From the NCBI RefSeq assembly GCF_002553505.1, contig NZ_PDCP01000053.1, positions 1-40,348 on the forward strand: DNA of 40,348 bases, read 5' to 3'. This document shows, in pieces, positions 6,864-14,761 of the stretch. A model generated the notes under the pieces. It did not search any database. It was given only the letters and a program-made list of their open reading frames with translations, and had not been told where the DNA came from. The stretch comes from Mycolicibacterium agri. GTDB taxonomy: Bacteria > Actinomycetota > Actinomycetes > Mycobacteriales > Mycobacteriaceae. Within the stretch, counting starts at the first letter, position 1. Each line of letters opens with the position of its first letter. A program made the translations under genes and the position numbers.

Positions 6864-8705
6864 GTGGGACAAATGACCGGTTCAGCAGAGCTTTCGTTTC
6901 TCGCCGCGACCGGCGAGGCCGGTGGCGCCGCGCTCGACCAGGTGATCGGCATGACGGCGGTGGCTGTCGTCATCGGCGCGTTGCTGTGTTGGCTCGGTTA
7001 CCTGCATCGGGCGCGCAAGATCACCTGGGTGAACAGCGTGGCGGAGTACGCCGGACGCAAATTCAAACGGCCGCCGTGGGTGGCGGTTCCCATCGCCCTG
7101 TTCACCGCGACACTGATCTGCGCGCTGTTCGGTTTCATCTGGGACGTCAGCCTGCACATCGGCAAGGGCCGCGACCCGGGGCCGCTGGCCAACCCCGCTC
7201 ACTACTTCATCCTGGTCGGGCTGTTCCTGTTGTTCGTCGCGGGCTGCGCGGCCATCGTGCTGCCCTACGAGAAGCCGGGCCCGTACGCGATCCGCATCAC
7301 CGAGGACTGGTACGCCCCCGTCGGCGGTGTGCTGATGGCCGGTTGCGGTCTGTACGCGTTGACAGGTTTCCCACTCGATGATGTGTGGCACCGCATCTTC
7401 GGCCAGGACGTCACGCTGTGGGGGCCGACGCACCTGATGATGATCGGCGGCGCCGGATTCTCGACGATCGCTGCGCTGCTCCTCGAATACGAAGGCAAGA
7501 AAGCCGTCGGCGAGAACGCGCCGAAGGAAGGCATGGGCCTGCTGTTCATCAAGTACCTGGGCTTCGGCGGGATCGTCATCGGGCTGTCGGTCTTTCAGAT
7601 CGAGTACGACTTCGGGGTGCCACAGTTCCGCCAGGTGTTCCAGCCGATGCTGATTGCGGCAGCCGGGGCGTTCGCGCTCGTCGCTGCGCGCATGATGATG
7701 GGCCGTGGCGCCGCAATCCTGGCCGCGCTGCTGGCGATCGCGCTACGCGGTTTGGTGTCGCTGATGGTCGGCCCGGTCCTCGGCGCGCCGATCAACTGGT
7801 TCGCGTTGTACCTCGGCGCCGCCATCGTGGTCGAAATCCTGGCGTTCACACCGGTTTTCAAGCGACCAATCGTGTTCGGCCTGGCCAGCGGTCTATTGGT
7901 CAGCACCGTTGGACTGTGGCTGGAATCGTTCTGGGTGGACGCCGTCTACCACTACCCGTGGCCGTCCAGCATATGGCCGGAGGCACTGCTGATGGCCGTG
8001 CCGGTCGCCATCCTGACCGGCGCGTGCGGCGCGATGTTCGGCATGGTGCTCACCGATCAACGCTTGCCAGCGCGGCCTATCAGCATCGGCCTCGTTGTGC
8101 TGGCCGTGCTTGCCATCGGCGGGGCGACCGCCAACGGGCTGCGCTATGAGGTACCGCAAAACGCCACCGCGACGGTCACGTTGACCGAAGCCGGCACGCC
8201 CGACGAACGCATGGTGAATGCCGACGTCCAGATCAACCCGCCCGATCTGATCAGCGACGATCCGAACTGGGTTTCGGTCCTCGGCTGGCAGGGCGGATTG
8301 CCGGACCACCGCGGCATCTTCGTCGACCGGCTTCAGCGCCTGGGACCCGGCCATTACCAGTCCACTGAGCCCATGCCCGTCAACGGATCGTGGAAGACCC
8401 TGCTGCGGGTGCACGACGGCCGCATTTTGACGGCCGTGCCCATCTACCTGGCGGCTGACCCGGCCATCGGCGCGCAGGAAGTTCCTGCCGAAGCACAGTT
8501 CACCCGTCCGTTCGTCGCCGAGATCACGATCCTGCAGCGTGAACGCAGCCCCGAAACGCCGATGGCGCTGTGGACGATCGGCTGCCTGATCGTGCTGGCC
8601 TGCACGTTGATCATGATCGGCGGTCTCACCTGGGGCGCGGGCCGGGTCAACCGAAGCCAATCCAGCGGCAGCAAGACCGAACTACAACCAACGGCGCAAG
8701 CATGA
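6864..8705 (+). CDS. Polytopic membrane protein with PmoC-like Asp/His motifs and an extracytoplasmic domain
   Basis: 613 residues, about a dozen membrane helices, then an exported beta-rich domain (about 425-565) and a final helix (about 568-590). Two loops carry metal-ligand-like patterns. The first is Asp94-x3-His98-x14-His113, with RD at 103-104 and PAHY at 111-114. The second is Asp172-x3-His176-x13-His190, with QD at 181-182 and PTH at 188-190. From memory, PmoC binds copper through Asp156/His160/His173 and Asn227/His231/His245, the same spacing within one or two residues. A later loop keeps only Asp359-x3-His363. The GTG at 6864 fits a GATACT-N6 leaderless promoter; ATG 6873 is an alternative. 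It is the first gene of a four-gene coupled operon. Homology to PmoC is inference; the membrane topology is clear. Confidence 0.75.
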   Translation: MGQMTGSAELSFLAATGEAGGAALDQVIGMTAVAVVIGALLCWLGYLHRARKITWVNSVAEYAGRKFKRPPWVAVPIALFTATLICALFGFIWDVSLHIGKGRDPGPLANPAHYFILVGLFLLFVAGCAAIVLPYEKPGPYAIRITEDWYAPVGGVLMAGCGLYALTGFPLDDVWHRIFGQDVTLWGPTHLMMIGGAGFSTIAALLLEYEGKKAVGENAPKEGMGLLFIKYLGFGGIVIGLSVFQIEYDFGVPQFRQVFQPMLIAAAGAFALVAARMMMGRGAAILAALLAIALRGLVSLMVGPVLGAPINWFALYLGAAIVVEILAFTPVFKRPIVFGLASGLLVSTVGLWLESFWVDAVYHYPWPSSIWPEALLMAVPVAILTGACGAMFGMVLTDQRLPARPISIGLVVLAVLAIGGATANGLRYEVPQNATATVTLTEAGTPDERMVNADVQINPPDLISDDPNWVSVLGWQGGLPDHRGIFVDRLQRLGPGHYQSTEPMPVNGSWKTLLRVHDGRILTAVPIYLAADPAIGAQEVPAEAQFTRPFVAEITILQRERSPETPMALWTIGCLIVLACTLIMIGGLTWGAGRVNRSQSSGSKTELQPTAQA

Positions 8706-8884
8706 CCGAGCATCCCGACATCGTCTTCCTCGCCGACCACTCAGTGCTGCTGGCCATTCCGGCCTTTCTGCCGGCGTTCATCGTCGCGGGTGTCGTCGTC
8801 TACATCGCGATGAAGGACCGGCGCAAGCGAGACAGGCCTCACAGTGAGGCGACAGCACCGACCGACCAAGATAAGTCAGCGTGA
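8702..8884 (+). CDS. Small single-helix membrane protein
   Basis: 60 residues: a short N-terminal stretch (MTEHPDIVFLADHS), one hydrophobic helix at about 16-38, then a basic KDRRKRDR stop-transfer segment and a polar tail. By the positive-inside rule the C-terminus is cytoplasmic. The ATG overlaps the upstream stop as ATGA, so it is translationally coupled. It is probably an accessory subunit of the membrane complex encoded by its neighbours. No family is recognised. Confidence 0.8.
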   Translation: MTEHPDIVFLADHSVLLAIPAFLPAFIVAGVVVYIAMKDRRKRDRPHSEATAPTDQDKSA

Positions 8885-9321
8885 CTGCAACTCAATCGAA
8901 TAGCCGACTCCTCGTTCTGCTGGCCGCTGGTGCGCTCGCGCTCGCCGGGTGCGGGGGCGGCGGCGAATCCGAGAGCGCGGAGAGTTCACCCGCGTCTCCG
9001 TCCGCGTCGACGGTCAGCCCGCACGACATGCAGAACCAGCAGGAGCCACCCGAGCGTCTGGTCATCGACGTGACCATCAAGGGCGGCGAAGTGAACCCGA
9101 CCAACGCCGCGCTCGAGGCCAAAACCAACGAGCAGATCGTCGTGAAGGTCAACAGCGACGCCGCCGACGAACTGCATGTGCACTCCACGCCCGAGCACAC
9201 GTTCAAGGTCGAGCCACAGCCCGCCCAGCAGTTCCAGTTCACCGTCGACGTGCCCGGCAAGGTCGACATCGAACTGCACAACCTGGGCAAGACGATCGCG
9301 ACGGTGCAAGTGCAGCCATGA
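8881..9321 (+). CDS. Cupredoxin-like lipoprotein
   Basis: 146 residues. A signal peptide ends in the lipobox LAGC (Cys24), followed by a Ser/Glu-rich linker to about residue 57. The rest is a beta-sandwich of cupredoxin type: LVIDVTIKGGEVNP, NEQIVVKVNS, DELHVHSTPEHTFKV, QFQFTVDVPGKVDIELHNLGKTIATVQV. His99, His101, His106 and His133 are possible metal ligands; the Cys of a classic blue-copper site is missing. The GTG start overlaps the previous stop (GTGA). It should be anchored outside the membrane next to the products of the flanking genes. EfeO/CopC-like metal binding is the likeliest role. Confidence 0.82.
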   Translation: MTATQSNSRLLVLLAAGALALAGCGGGGESESAESSPASPSASTVSPHDMQNQQEPPERLVIDVTIKGGEVNPTNAALEAKTNEQIVVKVNSDAADELHVHSTPEHTFKVEPQPAQQFQFTVDVPGKVDIELHNLGKTIATVQVQP

Positions 9322-10649
9322 CCGATCGACCCGTCACAGTGCTGGCCCATGGCCTGGGCGGGTCGACCGATCTCCCGATCCCCTACACCTATGCGCTGAT
9401 CGGCGCGGCGTGGGCGCTGACGTTCACGTTCGCGGTCGTGGCGTTCGCGTGGCGGCGGCCGCGGTTCGACCCCGACAAGCCGGGCCGTGCCCTGCCGCAG
9501 TGGGTGACGACGGTCGTCGACGCGCCGGTCACCCGCTGGGTGGTGGCCGCCGCAGGGCTGGCGTTCGCGGCGTGGGTGGCGATGGCCGCGCTGTTCGGGC
9601 CGCGCGACGGCAATCCGCTGCCCGGCGTCTTCTACGTGCTGCTGTGGGTCGGGCTGGTGGCGGTGTCGCTGGCGATCGGACCCGTGTGGCGGGCAGTGTC
9701 GCCGGTGCGCACGGTGTATCGGCTGCTGCGGCTGGCGCGGCTGCCGTCGCGCGACCGCTATCCCCGGCGGCTGGGGTATTGGCCTGCCGTGTTCGGATTG
9801 TTCGCGTTCGTGTGGCTCGAGCTGGCCAGTCCCGACCCGGGCTCGCTGGGCGCGATCAAGCTGTGGCTGCTGATCTATCTGGTCGTCACGCTGGTGGGCG
9901 CAATCGCGTGTGGGCAGCGGTGGTTCGGCCGGGCCGACCCGTTCGAGGTGTACAGCGTCGTCGCGTCACGATTCTCGGTGTTGCGTCGCAATCCGCAGAC
10001 CGGCCGCATCGAGATCGGCAATCCGTTCGATCACCTGCCGTCGCTGCCGGTCCGGCCGGGGGCCGTGACGCTCCTGGCGGTGCTGCTCGGCTCCACCGCC
10101 TACGACAGCTACTCGGCGATGCCCGCGTTCCGCAATTTCGTGGACCGGCATACGGATTCGGTCGCATCGGCGTCGACGCTGCACACCGCCGGGTTGCTGT
10201 TCTTCATCGCGGTCGTTGTGGTGACCTTCTGGTGCGCCGCCCGCGCGACCGGCGGCGTGGACAAGGACACCCGGCGAAAGCTGCCCGGCCTGATGGCGCA
10301 TTCGCTGATACCGATCGTGCTCGGCTACGTGTTCGCGCACTACCTGTCGTACCTGGTGGAGAAGGGCCAGCAGACCATCATCGACCTCGCCGATCCGCTC
10401 GGGCGCGGCTGGAATCTGCTCGGACTCGGCGATGCGGAAGTGAGTTACATTCTGTCCCTTCACCCGTCGGTGCTGGCAACGATCAAGGTCGGGTGCGTGG
10501 TCGCCGGTCATGTGGGCGGGGTGATCGCCGCTCACGACCGCGCCCTGCGGGTGTTGCCGACGGGCTACCAACTGACCGGCCAGCTGGCGATGATGCTGGT
10601 GATGGTCGGCTACACCTTCACCGGCCTCTACCTGCTCTTCGGCGGTTGA
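9318..10649 (+). CDS. Polytopic membrane protein, last gene of the cupredoxin operon
   Basis: 443 residues with roughly ten membrane helices. The N-terminus LAHGLGGSTDLPIPYTYALIG is a conserved block of an actinobacterial membrane family which, from memory, is sometimes labelled 'fenitrothion hydrolase' in databases; I would not transfer that function. Other landmarks are CGQRWFGRADPFEVYSVVA near residue 200 and the His-containing helices VLGYVFAHYLSYLVEKGQQ and VVAGHVGGVIAAHDRA. The start overlaps the lipoprotein stop (ATGA). Coupling suggests one complex with the 613-residue protein, the small protein and the lipoprotein. Confidence 0.8.
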   Translation: MTDRPVTVLAHGLGGSTDLPIPYTYALIGAAWALTFTFAVVAFAWRRPRFDPDKPGRALPQWVTTVVDAPVTRWVVAAAGLAFAAWVAMAALFGPRDGNPLPGVFYVLLWVGLVAVSLAIGPVWRAVSPVRTVYRLLRLARLPSRDRYPRRLGYWPAVFGLFAFVWLELASPDPGSLGAIKLWLLIYLVVTLVGAIACGQRWFGRADPFEVYSVVASRFSVLRRNPQTGRIEIGNPFDHLPSLPVRPGAVTLLAVLLGSTAYDSYSAMPAFRNFVDRHTDSVASASTLHTAGLLFFIAVVVVTFWCAARATGGVDKDTRRKLPGLMAHSLIPIVLGYVFAHYLSYLVEKGQQTIIDLADPLGRGWNLLGLGDAEVSYILSLHPSVLATIKVGCVVAGHVGGVIAAHDRALRVLPTGYQLTGQLAMMLVMVGYTFTGLYLLFGG

Positions 10650-10666
10650 CGCCGCGTCGTGCGTCG

Positions 10667-10672
10667 TAGGGT
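10667..10672 (+). promoter_or_regulatory. -10 element of a leaderless pncA promoter (TAGGGT)
   Basis: TAGGGT-N6-ATG. The GAGG within the six-base spacer is too close to the ATG to act as a ribosome site, which supports a leaderless transcript separate from the upstream operon. Confidence 0.55.
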
Positions 10673-10678
10673 TGAGGT

Positions 10679-11230
10679 ATGCGCGCGCTTGTCATCGTTG
10701 ATGTGCAAAACGACTTCTGTGAGGGCGGTTCGCTCGCAGTGGCCGGCGGCGCCGAGGTCGCCAGGGCGATCACCGAACTGCTCGCCCACCACGACTACGA
10801 CCACGTCGTCGCCACCAAGGACCATCACATCGACCCCGGCGACCACTTCTCCGACAATCCGGATTTCAAGCTGTCCTGGCCGCGGCACTGCGTCGTCGGC
10901 ACCCCGGGAGAGGATTTCCACCCGGCGCTGGACACCTCCGCCGTCGAGGCGGTGTTCCACAAGGGCCACTACTCGGCGGCCTACAGCGGGTTCGAGGGCT
11001 ACCACGCCGAGGACGGCACGTCGCTGGCCGACTGGCTGCGCAGCCATGACGTCGACGAGGTCGACATCGTCGGCATCGCCACCGACTACTGCGTGAAGGC
11101 CACCGCCGCCGACGCGGCAGCCCAGGGGTTCAAGACCCGGGTGCTGCTCGACCTGACCGCCGGTGTTTCTGAGGCGACGACCGCCGAGGCCGTCGAGTCG
11201 CTGCGCCAGGCCGGCGTCCAGGTCGCCTGA
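10679..11230 (+). CDS. pncA: Nicotinamidase/pyrazinamidase PncA
   Basis: A 183-residue cytoplasmic amidohydrolase that converts nicotinamide to nicotinate for NAD salvage; in mycobacteria the same enzyme activates pyrazinamide. The catalytic triad is Asp8 (VDVQNDF), Lys95 (HKGHY) and Cys138 (IATDYCV). The metal site is Asp48, His50, His56 and His70 (KDHHIDPGDHF, WPRHC). The sequence is close to M. tuberculosis PncA over its whole length, with a one-residue offset in the middle. All catalytic and metal residues are intact. Confidence 0.96.
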   Translation: MRALVIVDVQNDFCEGGSLAVAGGAEVARAITELLAHHDYDHVVATKDHHIDPGDHFSDNPDFKLSWPRHCVVGTPGEDFHPALDTSAVEAVFHKGHYSAAYSGFEGYHAEDGTSLADWLRSHDVDEVDIVGIATDYCVKATAADAAAQGFKTRVLLDLTAGVSEATTAEAVESLRQAGVQVA

Positions 11231-11263
11231 TCATCGCGGGGTGAAGGTGGTCACACCGGTGCC

Positions 11264-11277
11264 GCCTGCCCGCAGGC
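11264..11277 (+). terminator. Possible hairpin terminator after pncA
   Basis: GCCTGC and GCAGGC face each other across two bases, and a moderately T-rich stretch (GTTTGGTTGTG) follows. The loop is tight, so a shorter stem is more realistic. The remaining bases up to the glgX start hold its AT-richer promoter region; no other feature is seen there. Confidence 0.3.
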
Positions 11278-11372
11278 AGCAGTTTGGTTGTGATGCCGTC
11301 CCAGTGGGCATCCCCGTATCGTTCTTTCAGCTAGACAGTTAACTCATCTATTCATTGTTTGGAGCGTGACCC

Positions 11373-13520
11373 TTGACCGAAGCTGCCACCCCGCAGTCCG
11401 CCCCGCTGGAAATGTGGCCGGGTAAGGCCTATCCACTCGGCGCGACCTACGACGGGTTCGGCACGAACTTCGCGATCTTCAGCGAGGTCGCGGAGCAGGT
11501 CGAGTTGTGCCTGTTCGACGGCGACGGCACCGAAACCCGGATGACACTGCCCGAGGTCGACGGGTTCGTCTGGCACGGGTTCATCCCCAACATCCAGCCA
11601 GGCCAGCGGTACGGCTACCGCATCCACGGCCCGTACGACCCGGCCAACGGCCATCGCTGCAATCCGAACAAACTGGTGCTCTGCCCGTACTCGAAGGCGA
11701 TCGACGGAGAGTTCCAGTGGAACCAGTCGCTGTTCGGCTACAACTTCGGCGACCCGGACAGCCGCAACGACGACGACTCGGCGGCCAGCATGCCCAAGTC
11801 GGTCGTCATCAACCCCTACTTCGACTGGGGCGTGGACCGTCCGCCCGGCCACGAGTACGCCGACTCGGTCATCTACGAGGCACACGTCAAGGGCCTCACC
11901 AAGACCCACCCCGACATCCCGGAGGCCATCCGCGGCACCTACGCCGCCGTCGGCCACCCGGCGATGATCGATCACCTCAAGTCGCTCGGCGTGACCGCCA
12001 TCGAATTGATGCCCGTGCACCACTTCGTGAACGACTCGACGCTGATCGAGAAGGGGCTGACCAATTACTGGGGCTACAACACCATCGGCTTTTTTGCTCC
12101 CGACCCGAAATACAGCAGCAACCCGGCGCCCGGCGGCCAGGTGCAGGAGTTCAAGGCGATGGTGCGTGCCCTGCACGAGGCCGGCATCGAGGTCATCCTC
12201 GACGTCGTCTACAACCACACCGCCGAGGGCAACCACCTCGGGCCGACGCTGTCCATGCGCGGCATCGACAACGCCGCCTACTACCGCCTGGTCGACGACG
12301 ACAAGCGGTACTACATGGACTACACCGGCACGGGCAACAGCCTCAACGTCGGGCATCCGCACTCGCTTCAGCTGATCATGGACTCGCTGCGGTACTGGGT
12401 CACCGAGATGCACGTCGACGGTTTCCGCTTCGACCTCGCCTCCACGCTGGCTCGTGAGTTCTACGACGTGGACAAGCTGTCGACGTTTTTCGAACTGGTG
12501 CAACAGGATCCGACGGTCAGCCAGGTCAAGCTGATCGCGGAGCCGTGGGACGTCGGGCCCGGCGGCTATCAGGTCGGCGGCTTCCCGCCGCAGTGGACGG
12601 AGTGGAACGGCAAATACCGCGACACCGTCCGCGACTACTGGCGCGGCGAGCCTGCCACCCTCGACGAGTTCGCCTCCCGGCTGACCGGTTCTGCCGATCT
12701 GTACGAGCACACCGGGCGCAGGCCGGTCGCGTCGATCAACTTCGTCGTCGCCCACGACGGCTTCACGCTGCGTGATCTGGTGTCCTACAACGAGAAACAC
12801 AACGAGGCCAACGGTGAGGACAACCGGGACGGGGAGAGTCACAACCGCTCGTGGAACTGCGGCGTGGAAGGGCCGACCGATGATCCGGAGATCAACGCGC
12901 TGCGCGCCAAACAGCAGCGCAATTTCCTGACCACGCTGCTGCTTTCGCAGGGTGTGCCGATGATCGCACACGGCGACGAGCTTGGCCGCACCCAGCAGGG
13001 CAACAACAACGTATACTGCCAGGACAACGAATTGTCTTGGATCAATTGGGATTCCGTCGACACCGACCTGATGGAGTTCACCAGGACGGTGTCTGCGCTA
13101 CGCGCGGCGCATCCGGTGTTCCGCAGGCGGCGGTTCTTCAGCGGAGACCCGGTGCGGCACCGCGGCGGCGGTGGGCTTTCCGACATCATGTGGTTCGCGC
13201 CCGATGGGTCGGAGATGACCGACGAGGACTGGGCGTCCGGTTTCGCCAAGACAATCGGCGTGTATCTGAACGGTCAGGGCATCCCGCATCTCGATGTGCG
13301 GGGTCAGCGGATCATCGACGACTCGTTCATGCTGTTCTTCAACGCCCATCACGAGCCGATCGAATTCGCGCTTCCGCCAGAGAATTTCGCGAAGGCGTGG
13401 ATTCCGGTCATCTACACCGCCGACCAGGTCGCCGAGGAGTCCAAGCCGTACGACGCCGAAGCCAAGGTCAATATCGACGCGCGGTCGATGATGGTGTTGC
13501 GCTCAGCGCCGCAGGAGTAG
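11373..13520 (+). CDS. glgX: Glycogen debranching enzyme (GlgX/TreX type)
   Basis: A 715-residue GH13_11 enzyme that hydrolyses alpha-1,6 branches in glycogen or maltodextrin. An N-terminal CBM48-like domain covers about 15-150 (YPLGATYDGFGTNFAIFS). The catalytic barrel has DGFRFDLAS with the nucleophile near 350, LIAEPWD with the acid/base Glu near 390, and VVAHDGFTLRD near 460. A C-terminal beta domain follows (from about 600). The start is a TTG at 11373 behind GGAG. It closely resembles M. tuberculosis TreX, but treY and treZ do not follow, so glgX is the safer name. The mak-treS pair lies 1.6 kb downstream on the other strand. Confidence 0.93.
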   Translation: MTEAATPQSAPLEMWPGKAYPLGATYDGFGTNFAIFSEVAEQVELCLFDGDGTETRMTLPEVDGFVWHGFIPNIQPGQRYGYRIHGPYDPANGHRCNPNKLVLCPYSKAIDGEFQWNQSLFGYNFGDPDSRNDDDSAASMPKSVVINPYFDWGVDRPPGHEYADSVIYEAHVKGLTKTHPDIPEAIRGTYAAVGHPAMIDHLKSLGVTAIELMPVHHFVNDSTLIEKGLTNYWGYNTIGFFAPDPKYSSNPAPGGQVQEFKAMVRALHEAGIEVILDVVYNHTAEGNHLGPTLSMRGIDNAAYYRLVDDDKRYYMDYTGTGNSLNVGHPHSLQLIMDSLRYWVTEMHVDGFRFDLASTLAREFYDVDKLSTFFELVQQDPTVSQVKLIAEPWDVGPGGYQVGGFPPQWTEWNGKYRDTVRDYWRGEPATLDEFASRLTGSADLYEHTGRRPVASINFVVAHDGFTLRDLVSYNEKHNEANGEDNRDGESHNRSWNCGVEGPTDDPEINALRAKQQRNFLTTLLLSQGVPMIAHGDELGRTQQGNNNVYCQDNELSWINWDSVDTDLMEFTRTVSALRAAHPVFRRRRFFSGDPVRHRGGGGLSDIMWFAPDGSEMTDEDWASGFAKTIGVYLNGQGIPHLDVRGQRIIDDSFMLFFNAHHEPIEFALPPENFAKAWIPVIYTADQVAEESKPYDAEAKVNIDARSMMVLRSAPQE

Positions 13521-13528
13521 CCGGGCGC

Positions 13529-13867
13529 TCACTCGACGACGTCGTAGTAGGAGTCGCCGTCCTCGGGCGTGCCGCTGACTTGGCCCTGGTGGCGTCCGCC
13601 GGTCACGTCGGGTTCTTCGGCGGCAGCTTTGGGCTCGACCTCGGTCACGTCGGGCTGCTCGGCGGCCAGCTTGTCGTCGAGCGACTCGTCGGCCTCGCCG
13701 CGCTCGCTGATTCTGTCCGCTTCGGCCCAGTCGTGCGGCGGGTCGACGACCTCGTCGCCGTCGTCGTTGCGCAGGTCGTCGGGATCGGATGCCTCCATCG
13801 GCCGGAGCGTGTCACCGACCCCGCCGCCGTCGTTGGGTGAATAGCCTGGATCCGGGTTTGCAGTCAC
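13529..13867 (-). CDS. Acidic conserved hypothetical protein
   Basis: About 112 residues, extremely acidic and probably disordered: ANPDPGYSPNDGGGVGDTLRP, then Asp/Glu-rich stretches and two EEPDVT/EQPDVT repeats, ending DGDSYYDVVE. There is no membrane segment. I start at the GTG at 13867 (VTANPDPG); a GTG at 13885 would add six residues. Similar small acidic proteins are common in actinobacteria and have no assigned role. It converges with glgX, eight bases apart. Confidence 0.7.
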   Translation of the reverse strand: MTANPDPGYSPNDGGGVGDTLRPMEASDPDDLRNDDGDEVVDPPHDWAEADRISERGEADESLDDKLAAEQPDVTEVEPKAAAEEPDVTGGRHQGQVSGTPEDGDSYYDVVE

Positions 13868-13945
13868 ACTGGATCGGTTGCCCACGCGGTCGATCGCTAA
13901 ACGCCGCCCGAGGCGTCAAAGATGGCCCATCTCAGCCGAAATCGT

Positions 13946-13969
13946 GTGCCATACCAGGCAGTATGGTAC
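13946..13969. promoter_or_regulatory. Inverted repeat in the divergent region, candidate operator
   Basis: GTGCCATAC and GTATGGTAC are separated by six bases; eight of nine positions pair. It lies 79 bp upstream of the acidic hypothetical and about 200 bp upstream of the TetR gene. The rest of the 300-base intergenic region shows only the TATGCT promoter element and no ORF I would trust. Confidence 0.45.
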
Positions 13970-14154
13970 TGTTTAGCAGCTGTAGCAGCCGTGGTCGCAA
14001 TCGGCACCGAGGGGTGCCGCCGGCCGGGCGGGCTGGAAGTAGAAGCCGAAGAGCGGCGGTGACTACCGGCGGCCACGGTTGCAACAGCACCTCCCCGGCG
14101 ACGCGGAAGCGTCACCGTTCGAAATTTTCTCCCCTGTCAACCGACTGGTCACCG

Positions 14155-14160
14155 TATGCT
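14155..14160 (+). promoter_or_regulatory. -10 element of a leaderless promoter (TATGCT)
   Basis: TATGCT, seven bases, then the ATG at 14168. This decides between the ATG at 14156, which would overlap the hexamer, and the ATG at 14168. Confidence 0.5.
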
Positions 14161-14167
14161 GCCGTCC

Positions 14168-14728
14168 ATGACACCGCAGCGCGGTGCCGGTCACCGGCGG
14201 TCGGTCGAAGACTGGATCCAGGCCGGGTTCGCCATCCTCGCCGAGGGAGGCCCGACAGCACTGCGGGTGGACGCGCTCTGCGAGCGGCTCGGCGTCACCA
14301 AGGGCAGCTTCTACTGGCATTTCGCCGACCTGCCCGCCTATCGGGTGGCGCTCGTGCAAGCCTGGGCCAGTTTGCAGGACGCCGACCGCAGGCGCTTCGA
14401 GAACATGCACGACGTCGAGCCCCGGCAGCGGTTGCGCTACATGATGGACGCCGTCGTCACCCCGCGCCAGTACGCGCTGGAACGGGCCATGCGGGTCTGG
14501 GCCATGGCCGACGAGATGGTGGCGGCGAGCGTCCGCGCGAGCGACCAGCGGGTGTTCGCCGCCGTGCACCAGGCGTTCCTGGACAGCGGTTTCGAGGGTG
14601 AGGAGGCCGGTGTGCGGTCGGTGACGTTCTTCGCGGCGGGCCTCGGCCTGCTGCACGGCGTCGACCCGAGCATCGACGCGCCGCTCGAACTGCGCGAGCG
14701 CTTCCTGGACTTCATGCTGCGGCCCTAG
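14168..14728 (+). CDS. TetR-family transcriptional regulator
   Basis: About 186 residues. The N-terminal helix-turn-helix is RVDALCERLGVTKGSFYWHFADLPAYRVAL (about 30-60), a clean TetR recognition helix. The C-terminal ligand domain is all-helical (LRYMMDAVVTPRQYALERAMRVWAM) and gives no ligand clue. The regulator probably dimerises on an inverted repeat. It is flanked by convergent and divergent genes rather than an operon partner, so its target may be itself or the acidic hypothetical. Confidence 0.9.
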   Translation: MTPQRGAGHRRSVEDWIQAGFAILAEGGPTALRVDALCERLGVTKGSFYWHFADLPAYRVALVQAWASLQDADRRRFENMHDVEPRQRLRYMMDAVVTPRQYALERAMRVWAMADEMVAASVRASDQRVFAAVHQAFLDSGFEGEEAGVRSVTFFAAGLGLLHGVDPSIDAPLELRERFLDFMLRP

Positions 14729-14730
14729 CG

Positions 14731-14754
14731 GCGCTGGGCTCCTGGCCCCAGCGC
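14731..14754. terminator. Bidirectional hairpin terminator
   Basis: GCGCTGGG and CCCAGCGC form a perfect 8-bp stem around an 8-base loop, between the convergent TetR gene and the minus-strand hypothetical. An AGCGCTT tandem repeat follows directly. Confidence 0.6.
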
Positions 14755-14761
14755 TTAGCGC

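Noticed and set aside
9318..10649. 'Fenitrothion hydrolase' as function of the 443-residue protein
   Set aside because: I recall this label in databases for similar proteins, but the sequence shows a polytopic membrane protein with no hydrolase motif, so the label is not transferred.
11373..13520. Naming the debranching enzyme treX in a treXYZ trehalose operon
   Set aside because: No treY or treZ is in the window, and the flanking genes are pncA and a hypothetical, so glgX is the neutral name.
13897..14115. 72-codon minus-strand frame in the intergenic region upstream of the TetR gene
   Set aside because: Composition is Arg/Ala/Ser-rich without a ribosome site or promoter, and it covers the inverted repeat; not supported as a gene.
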